A DNA stretch of 9,714 nucleotides from an uncultured Clostridia bacterium (GCA_904502015.1 CAJGEA010000060.1:1-9714), one strand, 5' to 3'. Positions 1 through 6,702 are shown, counted from the stretch's first letter. A program made the numbers and translations. The notes: a model not told the origin generated them from the letters alone.

Positions 1-139
1 AAACCCCCATTTGAAGATTTCCAATCCATCGGGGAAAACCTTATGGGGAGCGGTGAGTTTTGCCGACAGGCAAAACGCGGTTGAACTCGGCCACGCCGAG
101 TTCGCGCACCGCAGGTGCCCGATAAACCCCAATTTACGA
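1..139. repeat. Dispersed hairpin repeat module, truncated by the left edge
   Basis: The stretch begins inside one copy of the box family (AAACCCCCATTTGAAGA, 1-17) and ends with another in the same orientation (120-139). Between them lie a stem-loop from GAGTTTTGCC pairing with GGCAAAAC (about 55-76), a second formed by GAACTCGGC and GCCGAGTTC (about 83-103), and a third, GCACC-GCA-GGTGC (107-119). Positions 55-104 are nearly identical to 3676-3724. Positions 105-126 are identical over 22 bases to the reverse complement of 3362-3383. No coding region is credible here. It is non-coding repeat DNA upstream of the XRE gene; its function is unknown. Confidence 0.8.
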
Positions 140-196
140 TGCAACCGAAAGTTTACATATTGAAACGCCGAATTGGTGGTACGTCTTCACCCGCTG

Positions 197-205
197 TGCT
201 ATAAT
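197..205 (+). promoter_or_regulatory. Extended -10 promoter for the XRE regulator gene
   Basis: TGC-TATAAT (197-205) is an extended -10 element with a perfect TATAAT hexamer. No good -35 lies 17 bases upstream, which fits extended -10 promoters. A Shine-Dalgarno AAAGGAG follows at 232-238, nine bases before the ATG at 248. Confidence 0.6.
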
Positions 206-247
206 AATGGCAACGCGGCGTTAGAAAGCATAAAGGAGAAAGAAATT

Positions 248-640
248 ATGACGTTTGGTGATAAGCTGTCAAGGCTGAGAAAAGAGTACAACTACACGCA
301 AGAGCAGTTGGCCGATATCCTTGGTGTATCCCGTCAATCGATCAGCAAATGGGAGTCGGATACTTCCTATCCCGAAACGGACAAGCTGATAGAGCTTGGA
401 AACCTGTTTGATTGCTCCATGGATTATCTTTTGAAGGAGGAAATCACGGAAAGGTCGGGCATCCCGTCGGCGTCAACCGAGGGGGTGCTTGCTCAGATCG
501 GACGCAAGGTCACAGGCGACCAAAACAAGCGTAAGGTGAAACGGATACTGAAAATTGTCGGTATGGTTCTTGCGGCTGTTTTTACAATTGATATTGTATC
601 CATGATCGTATATTTTCTGGCAGGGGGAATTCCCCATTGA
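248..640 (+). CDS. XRE-family HTH regulator with C-terminal membrane helix
   Basis: This is a 130-residue protein. Residues about 4-62 form a Cro/C1-type helix-turn-helix: KLSRLRKEYNYTQEQLADIL, then GVSRQSISKWE, then a conserved tail ending DYLL. A charged linker (KRKVKR, about 98-103) leads into one hydrophobic segment (about 105-126), so the protein is probably a membrane-tethered DNA-binding regulator with the HTH in the cytoplasm. The ATG at 248 is chosen because AAAGGAG (232-238) sits at ideal spacing. An upstream in-frame ATG at 173 would add 25 residues unlike any HTH leader and lies upstream of the promoter -10. Small XRE proteins with one to several C-terminal helices are common in Clostridia, and their targets are usually unknown. 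It is separated from feoA by its own promoter, so regulation of feo cannot be claimed. Confidence 0.85.
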   Translation: MTFGDKLSRLRKEYNYTQEQLADILGVSRQSISKWESDTSYPETDKLIELGNLFDCSMDYLLKEEITERSGIPSASTEGVLAQIGRKVTGDQNKRKVKRILKIVGMVLAAVFTIDIVSMIVYFLAGGIPH

Positions 641-744
641 GTCTTCATTTTACATAATGCCCATGCGGAGCGGCGCGCGCGGCGGTCGGATTTTGTCAAT
701 GTGCCAAAAAATCAGAAAATGGAAAATTTTTCTCAAAAGAGCTC
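641..744. other. Intergenic stretch between the XRE gene and the feo promoter
   Basis: No gene is seen. A GC-rich patch (about 665-690) is followed by AT-rich DNA with runs of A and T that leads into the feo promoter. A 10-bp palindrome, AAGAGCTCTT (737-746), overlaps the -35 element and could be an operator. No clear intrinsic terminator for the XRE gene is visible. Confidence 0.4.
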
Positions 745-773
745 TTGACAAGCGTTTGTTCGTGTGGTATCAT
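745..773 (+). promoter_or_regulatory. Sigma-A promoter of the feo operon
   Basis: TTGACA (745-750) and TATCAT (768-773) are separated by 17 bases. The -35 is perfect and the -10 is 5 of 6. It lies about 100 bases upstream of the feoA start, leaving a leader of roughly 90 bases. No classic Fur box was recognised; the 10-bp palindrome overlapping the -35 is the only operator candidate seen. Confidence 0.8.
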
Positions 774-786
774 AAGAGCGTTCAAG

Positions 787-855
787 GAGTTAGCCTTCGC
801 TAACTCGCGAAAATCCGAACCGAAAGGACCCCGCCGAGGAGTAAAACCGTCGGGG
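787..855 (+). promoter_or_regulatory. Structured 5' leader of the feo mRNA (two stem-loops)
   Basis: Stem-loop 1 has a perfect 8-bp stem GAGTTAGC (787-794) / GCTAACTC (799-806) with loop CTTC. Stem-loop 2 pairs CCCCG (829-833) with CGGGG (851-855), with a 17-base loop in which GG (838-839) could pair with CC (847-848). The second hairpin ends about six bases before the weak ribosome binding site of feoA. This could be a metal-responsive or translational control element, but I do not recognise a known riboswitch consensus. Confidence 0.35.
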
Positions 856-871
856 CTATAGGAATCATCCA

Positions 872-1117
872 TTGACACTCAATCAACTCAAAATCGGTCA
901 TAGCGCCACCATCACCGAGGTGGGCGGCGAAGGCCCGCTCCGCCTCCGCCTGCTCGACATGGGGCTCATCCCCCGTACCCGCGTGACGTTGCAAAAGGTC
1001 GCGCCTATGGGCGATCCCATTGAGATCCGCGTGCGGGGCTACGAGCTCACCCTGCGTGTGGAGGACGCATGCAACATCCGCATCGAGGCGGACGCAGAAG
1101 GGGAGGGGAGCGTATGA
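872..1117 (+). CDS. feoA: FeoA, SH3-like accessory protein of Fe(II) transport
   Basis: This 81-residue protein has the FeoA (SH3-like) signature: RLRLLDMGLIPRTRVTLQK, then APMGDPIEIRVRGYELTLR near residues 24-62, ending in an acidic tail. FeoA is a small cytoplasmic partner of FeoB needed for ferrous iron uptake in many bacteria. The start is TTG at 872; no ATG lies in frame at a suitable place. A weak GGA (861-863) is the only ribosome binding site visible, so initiation may be modest or controlled by the leader hairpin just upstream. The stop codon overlaps the feoB start (ATGA, 1114-1117), which points to translational coupling. Confidence 0.93.
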   Translation: MTLNQLKIGHSATITEVGGEGPLRLRLLDMGLIPRTRVTLQKVAPMGDPIEIRVRGYELTLRVEDACNIRIEADAEGEGSV

Positions 1118-3123
1118 CGTTTGCATTGGTAGGCAATCAGAATTGCGGTAAGACCACCCTCTTTAACGCCCTGACGGGCGCGAATCAGCACGTCGGCAAT
1201 TTCCCCGGCGTGACCGTGGATCAGAAGATGGGCGAGGTGCGCGGACAGAAGGGTGCGACCGTGGTGGATCTGCCCGGCATCTACTCCCTGCGCCCCTACA
1301 CGCAGGAGGAGATTGTTACCCGTGACTTCATTTTGGGTCAAAAGCCCGACGGCATCATCAACATTGTAGATGCGACCAACATTGAGCGCAATCTGTACCT
1401 GACCCTCCAGCTCCTCGAGCTGCGCATCCCCATGGTGCTGGCACTCAATATGATGGATGAGGTGCGCGCCAACGGCGGCACCGTAAACGTTCAGAAGTTG
1501 TCAAGGGAGCTGGGTATCCCCGTCATTCCCATTTCGGCATCCAAGGGCGAGGGCGTGTCCGAGCTCATCGACCGCGCCGTGGCGGTGGCCAAGGAGCGCC
1601 GCACTCCCGCCGTGTTTGACTTCTGTGCGGGGGATTCCCCTGTTCACCGTTGCATCCACGCGGTGGTACATATCATTGAGGACCACGCCCACCGCGCGGA
1701 GGTCTCCCCCCGTTTCTGCGCTACCAAGCTCATCGAGGGCGACGAGGCTTTCTTTGACATGCTTAGCTTGAGTGACAACGAAAAGGAACTCATCGAGCAT
1801 TGCATCATCGAAATGGAGAACGAGACGGGGCTGGATCGCAATGCCGCGCTGGCGGATATGCGCTACGCCTTCATTGAAAAAACGGTAGCCGCCGCTGTGG
1901 TCAAGTGCCACGAGAGCCGCGAGCATCGCCGCTCGGTCAAGATCGATAAGGTTCTGACGGGTAAATACACGGGTATTCCCGTCTTTATCGGCATCATGTT
2001 CCTCACGTTTTTCCTGACCTTTAACGTCTTTGGTGCCATCCTTTCGGATTTGCTGGAGCTGGGCATCGGATACGTGACCTCGTGGGTGGATGCGGGGCTG
2101 ACCGCCTACGGCATCAATCCCGTGATCCACAGCCTGCTCATTGACGGCGTGTTCGCGGGCGTTGGCAGTGTGCTGTCCTTTCTGCCTCTCGTCATCGTGC
2201 TGTTCTTTTTCCTCTCCATTCTGGAGGATACGGGATATATGGCGCGCGTGGCATTCGTGATGGATCGCCTGCTCCGCAAGATCGGTCTGTCGGGACGAAG
2301 TATCGTGCCTATGCTGATCGGCTTTGGCTGTACCGTGCCCGCCGTCATGGCAACCCGCACGGTGTCCTCCGATCGCGACCGCAAAATGACCATCCTGCTC
2401 ACCCCCTACATGAGCTGCTCGGCGAAGATCCCGATCTACGCCGTGTTCTCTGCGGCGTTCTTCCCCAACCACGCCGCGCTATGCATGATCGCGCTGTATC
2501 TGATCGGCATGCTGGTGGGTATCGTGGTGGCGCTGGTCATGAAGTCCACCGCCTTCCGCGGTCAGCCCGTACCCTTCGTCATGGAGCTTCCCAATTACCG
2601 CCTGCCCTCGGCAAAGAGCGTGGGGCTTCTCCTCTGGGATAAAGCAAAGGATTTTATCCAGCGTGCGTTTACCATTATTTTTATCGCCACCATTCTCATT
2701 TGGTTCCTGCAGTCCTTTGACGCCCACCTGAACGTGGTGGAGGACAGCTCGAGTAGCCTGCTGGCTATGGTGGCACGGTGGATCGCCCCCGTGTTTGCTC
2801 CCCTGGGATTTGGGGATTGGCGTGCCGTGACCGCTCTGATCACGGGCTTCTCGGCAAAGGAGGCGGTAGTGTCCACCCTCTCCATCCTGCTGGGCGTGGG
2901 CATGGACTCCCTCGGCGGTGCGCTGACGGGCTTCTTCACCCCTCTGTCGGCAGTCAGCTTCCTTCTGTTCACCCTGCTCTATACGCCCTGCGTGGCCGCC
3001 GTGGCGACCATTCGCCGTGAGCTTCGCTCGGTATGGGCGACGGTGGGCGTGGTGGTACTGCAATGCGGCATCGCGTGGCTCGTGTCCTTCGCCGTGTTCC
3101 AGATCGGAGGGCTGATCCTATGA
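1114..3123 (+). CDS. feoB: FeoB, ferrous iron transport GTPase/permease
   Basis: This 669-residue protein imports Fe(II) across the cytoplasmic membrane. The N-terminal G domain shows G1 GNQNCGKT (7-14), G2 PGVTV (31-35), G3 DLPG (52-55), G4 NMMD (112-115) and G5 SAS (141-143). A helical GDI-like spacer runs to about residue 275. The rest is polytopic membrane protein with the two Gate/nucleoside-recognition regions, which include GFGCTVP (403-409) and PYMSCSAKIP (431-440); the Cys residues in them are typical of FeoB. G1 has Gln where Pro is commonest (GNPN), a minor change. The ATG at 1114 is preferred because GGGAGGGG (1101-1108) precedes it and it begins directly at the G domain; an earlier in-frame start at 1069 would add 15 basic residues from feoA overlap. 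Length is usual for FeoB. Both ends overlap neighbours by four bases. Confidence 0.97.
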   Translation: MTFALVGNQNCGKTTLFNALTGANQHVGNFPGVTVDQKMGEVRGQKGATVVDLPGIYSLRPYTQEEIVTRDFILGQKPDGIINIVDATNIERNLYLTLQLLELRIPMVLALNMMDEVRANGGTVNVQKLSRELGIPVIPISASKGEGVSELIDRAVAVAKERRTPAVFDFCAGDSPVHRCIHAVVHIIEDHAHRAEVSPRFCATKLIEGDEAFFDMLSLSDNEKELIEHCIIEMENETGLDRNAALADMRYAFIEKTVAAAVVKCHESREHRRSVKIDKVLTGKYTGIPVFIGIMFLTFFLTFNVFGAILSDLLELGIGYVTSWVDAGLTAYGINPVIHSLLIDGVFAGVGSVLSFLPLVIVLFFFLSILEDTGYMARVAFVMDRLLRKIGLSGRSIVPMLIGFGCTVPAVMATRTVSSDRDRKMTILLTPYMSCSAKIPIYAVFSAAFFPNHAALCMIALYLIGMLVGIVVALVMKSTAFRGQPVPFVMELPNYRLPSAKSVGLLLWDKAKDFIQRAFTIIFIATILIWFLQSFDAHLNVVEDSSSSLLAMVARWIAPVFAPLGFGDWRAVTALITGFSAKEAVVSTLSILLGVGMDSLGGALTGFFTPLSAVSFLLFTLLYTPCVAAVATIRRELRSVWATVGVVVLQCGIAWLVSFAVFQIGGLIL

Positions 3124-3344
3124 CCGCTCCCGGTGTGAACGCCTGCCTGTACGCCGCCCTCGGCGTGGGGGACATCGTGATCCTCGGCGTGCTCGGTGCG
3201 TGCGTGGTGTTGGCCATCGTGTTCTCGGTGCGCCGTCGCCGCCGCGGCGGTGGGTGCTGCGGGTGCAGTGGTTGCGCGAGCCGTGAGTTCTGCGGCAAAT
3301 GCCGGAGCACCGAACGGAAGGAGACCGATACACGAAACGATTGA
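3120..3344 (+). CDS. FeoB-associated Cys-rich membrane protein
   Basis: This 74-residue protein has one hydrophobic helix (about residues 15-36, after a short N-terminus), then a basic patch (RRRRR), then a Cys cluster: C46, C47, C49, C52, C58 and C61 within 16 residues. This matches the small FeoB-associated Cys-rich proteins that follow feoB in many Clostridia. Their role is not settled; metal binding on the cytoplasmic side or a FeoC-like function is an inference. The ATG overlaps the feoB stop (ATGA, 3120-3123), and GGAGGG (3106-3111) inside the feoB end provides a well-placed ribosome binding site. It is probably the last gene of the operon, because repeat DNA begins within a few bases of its stop. 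Confidence 0.85.
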   Translation: MTAPGVNACLYAALGVGDIVILGVLGACVVLAIVFSVRRRRRGGGCCGCSGCASREFCGKCRSTERKETDTRND

Positions 3345-3351
3345 AGAATTC

Positions 3352-3463
3352 CAAATTTGGATTTATCGGGCACCTGCGGTGCGGCTTTGGCTCGGGGACG
3401 GGGCTCTTAAAGCCAACCATCTCCACCCGATGGAAAGGTGCATTCAAATTTGGATTTATCGGG
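3352..3463 (-). repeat. Two direct box copies with a hairpin spacer
   Basis: Reverse-orientation box copies lie at 3352-3370 and 3444-3463; both read CAAATTTGGATTTATCGGG on the plus strand, about 92 bases apart. Directly after the first is the stem-loop GCACC-TGC-GGTGC (3370-3382). GGCTTT (3383-3388) can pair with AAAGCC (3409-3414). The first box and its hairpin match 105-126 at the left end of the window, inverted. Confidence 0.75.
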
Positions 3464-3656
3464 GAGGGCAACCTGCCCGAGGCCCCCTCCGGGAGGGGGC
3501 TCCCGCGAAGCGGGTGGGGGAGAGTGCGCTACCGAAAAGTCAATGCTGACCAAAGGTTTCGCAGGCTCCCTCCGTCACGCTTCGCGTGCCACCTCCCTCC
3601 CGGAGGGAGGCTTCGTTGGGGTATCGCAAACCCACCGATAAACCCCAATTTGAAGA
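3444..3656. repeat. Inverted-box element of about 213 bp with GC-rich hairpins
   Basis: An inverted pair of boxes (3444-3463 minus, 3636-3656 plus) bounds this unit. Inside are the stem-loops GCCCCCTC-CGG-GAGGGGGC (3482-3500), CCCGC-GAA-GCGGG (3502-3514), CACGC-TTC-GCGTG (3576-3588) and CCTCCCTC-CCG-GAGGGAGG (3592-3610). The CTCCCTCCGTCACGC-type segment resembles intergenic repeats I recall from gut Clostridia; that is memory, not a search. The length is close to the element at 8499-8716, but the internal hairpins differ. Confidence 0.65.
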
Positions 3657-3743
3657 GAACCTACCTCAGAGCGCTGAGTTTTGCCGAAGGCAAAACTCGG
3701 TTGAACTCGGCTCTGCCGAGTTCGATAAACCCCAATTTGAAGA
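3636..3743 (+). repeat. Two direct box copies enclosing a double hairpin
   Basis: Plus-orientation boxes CGATAAACCCCAATTTGAAG lie at 3636-3655 and 3723-3742, 87 bases apart. Between them, 3676-3724 carries the stem-loops GAGTTTTGCC/GGCAAAACTC and GAACTCGGC/GCCGAGTTC. This module is the near-duplicate of 55-104, with single-base differences and a one-base indel that mostly preserve pairing. Confidence 0.8.
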
Positions 3744-3763
3744 AGATCTTTTGATCCACACAA

Positions 3764-3800
3764 AACCGCCTCGGTGACACATAGTGTTACCGAGGCGGTT
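3764..3800 (-). terminator. Intrinsic terminator of the minus-strand operon
   Basis: A 17-bp stem (3764-3780 with 3784-3800, one G-T wobble, loop ATA) begins 13 bases beyond the stop of the RNase M5-like gene. On the minus strand the stem runs into TTTTG, a short T-tract, so it terminates the leftward operon. Stem sequence AACCGCCTCGGT/ACCGAGGCGGTT is perfect over the outer 12 bp. On the plus strand it is followed only by GTCATTT, so it may also act weakly against rightward transcripts. Confidence 0.85.
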
Positions 3801-3813
3801 GTCATTTAGTGAG

Positions 3814-4431
3814 TTATGTGTTTCCGTCATTATCCCGTCCGACCAGCGCGAGGTATTCCTCGTAGGTGAGGAGCAGGCGGAGAGCTTCGAGCAGGGCGTT
3901 GGCGGTCATGCCTGCGGGGAGTCCCACCGATTGGGCGAGCTCATCCCGCCGCACCGCGCTATTGGCACCGCCCGAAAGGCCGTCACGGAAAAAGTCCACC
4001 TTGGAGAGCGGATTTTCCTTGGCGCGGGTGAGTGGATCGGTGGTATCTGATGCGTAGGGCTTGAGCAGGTTGTAGAGCAGGGCATCGTCCATGCCCTCCA
4101 CGCCCAACGTGCCCGCCGCCGAGGGGGCGGCCTTGCGCTTCTCCTTGCCCTTGATCTGGGGGATGTAGAGCTGGATCAGACGATCCTTCGGAACCATGCC
4201 CGTCAGGTGGGAGCGGATGACCGTGCCGCCCCCGTCGCTGTCGGTCAGCACGATGAGGGGGGAGGCGGCGGCGAGGCGGCGCAGGAGCGCGCGCTTTTCT
4301 TCCCTGCGGAACAGCCCGAAGCCGTCGGTGGTGACAATGTGCGCCTCTACAATGTTGGAAAGACGGATCTTATCGTATTTCCCCTCTACCACGATGGGGT
4401 AGGGAATACGCAATTTTTCTTGATTTAACAT
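3814..4431 (-). CDS. TOPRIM/DUF4093 protein, RNase M5-like
   Basis: This 205-residue protein has an N-terminal TOPRIM fold: PIVVEGKYDKIRL with E16 and the acidic motif TDSDGGG (63-69, D64 and D66). It continues with IPQIKGKEKRK (about 90-100), TLGVEGM (108-114) and a C-terminal DUF4093-like segment (DFFRDGLSGG, RRDEL). The order and motifs match RNase M5, the nuclease that matures 5S rRNA in Bacillota (Bacillus RnmV is about 186 residues). The Clostridia version with KGKEKRK and GVEGM is often left as a DUF4093 protein, so a 5S role is likely but not certain, and no symbol is given. It is the last gene of the operon, six bases after the uppP stop, with a weak ribosome binding site, so it is probably translated by coupling. 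Confidence 0.85.
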   Translation of the reverse strand: MLNQEKLRIPYPIVVEGKYDKIRLSNIVEAHIVTTDGFGLFRREEKRALLRRLAAASPLIVLTDSDGGGTVIRSHLTGMVPKDRLIQLYIPQIKGKEKRKAAPSAAGTLGVEGMDDALLYNLLKPYASDTTDPLTRAKENPLSKVDFFRDGLSGGANSAVRRDELAQSVGLPAGMTANALLEALRLLLTYEEYLALVGRDNDGNT

Positions 4432-4437
4432 GGCGCT

Positions 4438-5274
4438 TTACCGTCCGAACATGAGGAAATAGCCCAGCACCAGCGCGCCGAGCACGATGCGGTATACACC
4501 GAAGGAGGCGAAGCTGTGCCTTTTCACGAAGTCGGTCAGGAACTTGATGGCTGCCAGCGATACGAGGAACGCGGTTACACAACCGACGGCGAGGATGCCC
4601 CACTCGGTCGTGGTGACGGTTGCGCCCTCAGCGATAAACTTGACCGCCTTGAGCAGGCTCGCTCCCGCCATGGTGGGGATGGCCATGAAAAAGGAGAACT
4701 CGGCGGCGGCGGGACGGGACAGCCCCAGCAGCATAGCACCGAGGATGGTCGAGCCCGAGCGGGAGGTGCCGGGGATGAGGGCAAGCATCTGAAACGCGCC
4801 GATGAGGAAGGCGGTCTTGTAGGACACGGCCTCGGCGTCTTGGGTGGCGGTGCGATTTGTGGGGCGCATACGCTCGATGAAGAGAAAGGCCACGCCGTAC
4901 ACGATCAGCGCGACGGCGACCGTGACGTAATTGTAGAGGTGGGCGTCCAGCCAATCGTCGATGAGAAGGCCCACAACGGCCGAGGGGATGATGGCCACCA
5001 GCACGCGGAACCACAGTCCCCACGTGCGCTTCTTTTCGGCGGAGGATTTGGAGGGTGCAAAGGGGTTGAGCCGCCCGAAATACAGGACGATCACCGCGAG
5101 AATGGCACCGAGCTGGATGACCACCTCAAAGAACTCCCAAAATGCGGGGGACACGTCGAGCGGGAGAAATTCCTCAAGCAGAATGAGATGTCCCGTGGAG
5201 CTGATGGGGAGCCATTCGGTAATGCCCTCCACGATGCCGTAGAGCAGGGCCTTGAGCAGTTCGATCAGGAGCAT
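4438..5274 (-). CDS. uppP: Undecaprenyl-diphosphatase UppP (BacA)
   Basis: This 278-residue polytopic membrane enzyme dephosphorylates undecaprenyl diphosphate to the monophosphate. It recycles the lipid carrier for peptidoglycan and other surface polymers, and its overproduction gives bacitracin tolerance. Both family signatures are present: EGITEWLPISSTGH (16-29, with E16, E20, S26 and H29) and PGTSRSGST (168-176, with R172), which together line the active site. About seven to eight hydrophobic helices are visible, and length is normal for the family. The ATG at 5274 has AGAGGG six bases upstream. It lies 24 bases after the U32 gene stop and six bases before the RNase M5-like gene, all in one direction. 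Confidence 0.97.
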   Translation of the reverse strand: MLLIELLKALLYGIVEGITEWLPISSTGHLILLEEFLPLDVSPAFWEFFEVVIQLGAILAVIVLYFGRLNPFAPSKSSAEKKRTWGLWFRVLVAIIPSAVVGLLIDDWLDAHLYNYVTVAVALIVYGVAFLFIERMRPTNRTATQDAEAVSYKTAFLIGAFQMLALIPGTSRSGSTILGAMLLGLSRPAAAEFSFFMAIPTMAGASLLKAVKFIAEGATVTTTEWGILAVGCVTAFLVSLAAIKFLTDFVKRHSFASFGVYRIVLGALVLGYFLMFGR

Positions 5275-5298
5275 GGAAAACCCTCTTTTCTTTGGAAA

Positions 5299-6675
5299 TC
5301 AGGAAAGCTGCGGTGGGTTGCCTGCCTTTGCCGCAAGCTGCGCCATGAGATGCTGTTGGCGGGGGGAGGCGTCGGAGGCGACGCGGTGGGAGGCCACGCG
5401 CATGATGTCGCCCGCCTTGACCTCAAAGGGGATGCGCGCCCAGAAGGTCATTTCGGGGTGGGGAATATTCGCGCGGATACAGCCGGTCGTGTCGTACAGC
5501 TCGCCCACGTAGAGGAACTGTCCCGTCTTGCCGGGGGAGATGATCTCGGCCGAGTCGGCGGCGCGCACCTTGTTCTTTTCCATGAAGCGGTAGAGGCGGC
5601 CGTCGGCGTTCTCGTAGTCCACGCCGCGGGCGAGGATGGCGGCCAGCTCTTCTCGCGCCTCGGGGGTATCATCCTCCAGCGCGGTCCCGTAATAGGCTTT
5701 TTCTCCGATGTAGTGGCCGCCCTGTACGAGCTGGGGCTCTTTCATGGGATCGTCCAGATAGAAGCCCGTGGCGTACTCGCGGTGGGAAACGCTCTCCAGC
5801 TCCTGCATCCAGGCAGGATCGTAGCGGTAGCCCTCGGGGTCACGCTCGTAGGCGTCGATGGCCATGCGGTAGGCGTTGGTGACCACGGCGGTGTAGTAGG
5901 CACTCTTCATGCGTCCCTCGATCTTGAAGGAATCAATGCCGCTCTGCATGAGCTCGGGGATATGCTCGATCATGCACATATCGCGGGAGGAGAGGAAGAA
6001 GGTGCCCAGCTCGGTCTGCTCGACGGGGATGGGGAAGTGGGGGCGCTTTTCCTCGTAGATAGTGTAGTGCCAGCGGCAGGGCTGGGAGCAGGAGCCGCGG
6101 TTGCCGTCGCGCTCACCCTTGCCGCCCCCCATCATGTTGGCGAGCAGGCAACGTCCGCTGTAAGACACGCACATGGAGCCGTGGATGAAGGCCTCCAGCT
6201 CTACGTCGGGGGGGAGGGCGTCGCGGATGGCACGGATCTCGTGGAATTGCAGCTCGCGCGCCAGCACCAGTCGCTTTGCGCCCATCGCGGCATACGCGCA
6301 GGCGGCGGCGGGGCTGATGATGCTGGCCTGGGTGGATACGTGGATCTCCATGTCGGGGAGCAACTCCTTGACGGTGGCCATTACGCCGAGGTCGGCGACG
6401 ATCACGGCGTCGATGTCGGCGGTGCGGATGTCGCAGAGGAACTGCCGCAGGGCGGGGTATTCGTTCGTACGGGGCATGGTGTTGAGGGTGAGGTAGATCT
6501 TCTTGCCCATGCCGTGCGCCAGACGGGTGGCGGCATGAAGCTCCTCTACCGTAAAGTTGCCCGCCTGAGAGCGCATACCGAACTGTTGCCCGGCAAGATA
6601 CACCGCGTCGGCTCCGTAGAGGAGAGCGGCTTTGAGTTTTTCAAAATTCCCCGCGGGGGAGAGAAGCTCGGGCAT
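5299..6675 (-). CDS. Peptidase U32 family protein (probable RNA hydroxylation factor)
   Basis: This 458-residue protein begins MPELLSPAGNFEKLKAAL and has the U32 core EAFIHGSMCVSYSGRCLL (161-178), then NRGSCSQPCRW (192-202). Conserved cysteines are visible at C169, C176, C196, C200 and C234 (SSRDMCMI); in studied U32 proteins a similar Cys set binds an iron-sulfur cluster. The family was named for a collagenase, but characterised members such as TrhP and RlhA act in tRNA or 23S rRNA hydroxylation. Which substrate this one uses cannot be told from sequence alone. A C-terminal domain of about 100 residues resembles the usual U32 tail. The ATG at 6675 follows AAAGGA (minus strand, 6685-6690). 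It is the first gene of the operon. Confidence 0.92.
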   Translation of the reverse strand: MPELLSPAGNFEKLKAALLYGADAVYLAGQQFGMRSQAGNFTVEELHAATRLAHGMGKKIYLTLNTMPRTNEYPALRQFLCDIRTADIDAVIVADLGVMATVKELLPDMEIHVSTQASIISPAAACAYAAMGAKRLVLARELQFHEIRAIRDALPPDVELEAFIHGSMCVSYSGRCLLANMMGGGKGERDGNRGSCSQPCRWHYTIYEEKRPHFPIPVEQTELGTFFLSSRDMCMIEHIPELMQSGIDSFKIEGRMKSAYYTAVVTNAYRMAIDAYERDPEGYRYDPAWMQELESVSHREYATGFYLDDPMKEPQLVQGGHYIGEKAYYGTALEDDTPEAREELAAILARGVDYENADGRLYRFMEKNKVRAADSAEIISPGKTGQFLYVGELYDTTGCIRANIPHPEMTFWARIPFEVKAGDIMRVASHRVASDASPRQQHLMAQLAAKAGNPPQLS

Positions 6676-6702
6676 GGTCAGTCATCCTTTCTTGCGCGGC
6701 GG

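Larger units (their letters stand above)
3345..3763. other. Gene-free stretch filled with repeat modules
   Basis: The 420 bases between the feo operon and the minus-strand operon contain no credible gene. They hold four box copies, at least six hairpins and, at the right end, the terminator of the opposing operon. Open frames here are low-complexity products of the repeats. No separate intrinsic terminator with a T-tract is evident for the feo operon; the GC-rich hairpins at 3482-3514 may block transcription instead. Confidence 0.75.

Noticed and set aside
173..247. Upstream in-frame start for the XRE regulator
   Set aside because: It precedes the extended -10 at 197-205, lacks a ribosome binding site, and the added 25 residues do not belong to the HTH fold.
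624..635. Palindrome GGGGAATTCCCC as a terminator of the XRE gene
   Set aside because: It lies inside the last codons, leaves no proper loop and is not followed by a T-tract.
1501..2472. A 323-codon minus-strand open frame inside feoB
   Set aside because: It is a shadow frame of feoB with His/Gln/Arg-rich composition and no motif or ribosome binding site.
3352..3743. Possible CRISPR array
   Set aside because: Box copies are in both orientations, spacing is irregular (about 87, 92 and 192 bases), the intervening DNA is repetitive itself, and no cas gene is nearby.
3196..3754. Overlapping small open frames across the repeat region
   Set aside because: They translate the repeat boxes and hairpins, so repeated peptides (KFGFIG, INPNLK) come from the DNA repeats rather than protein selection.
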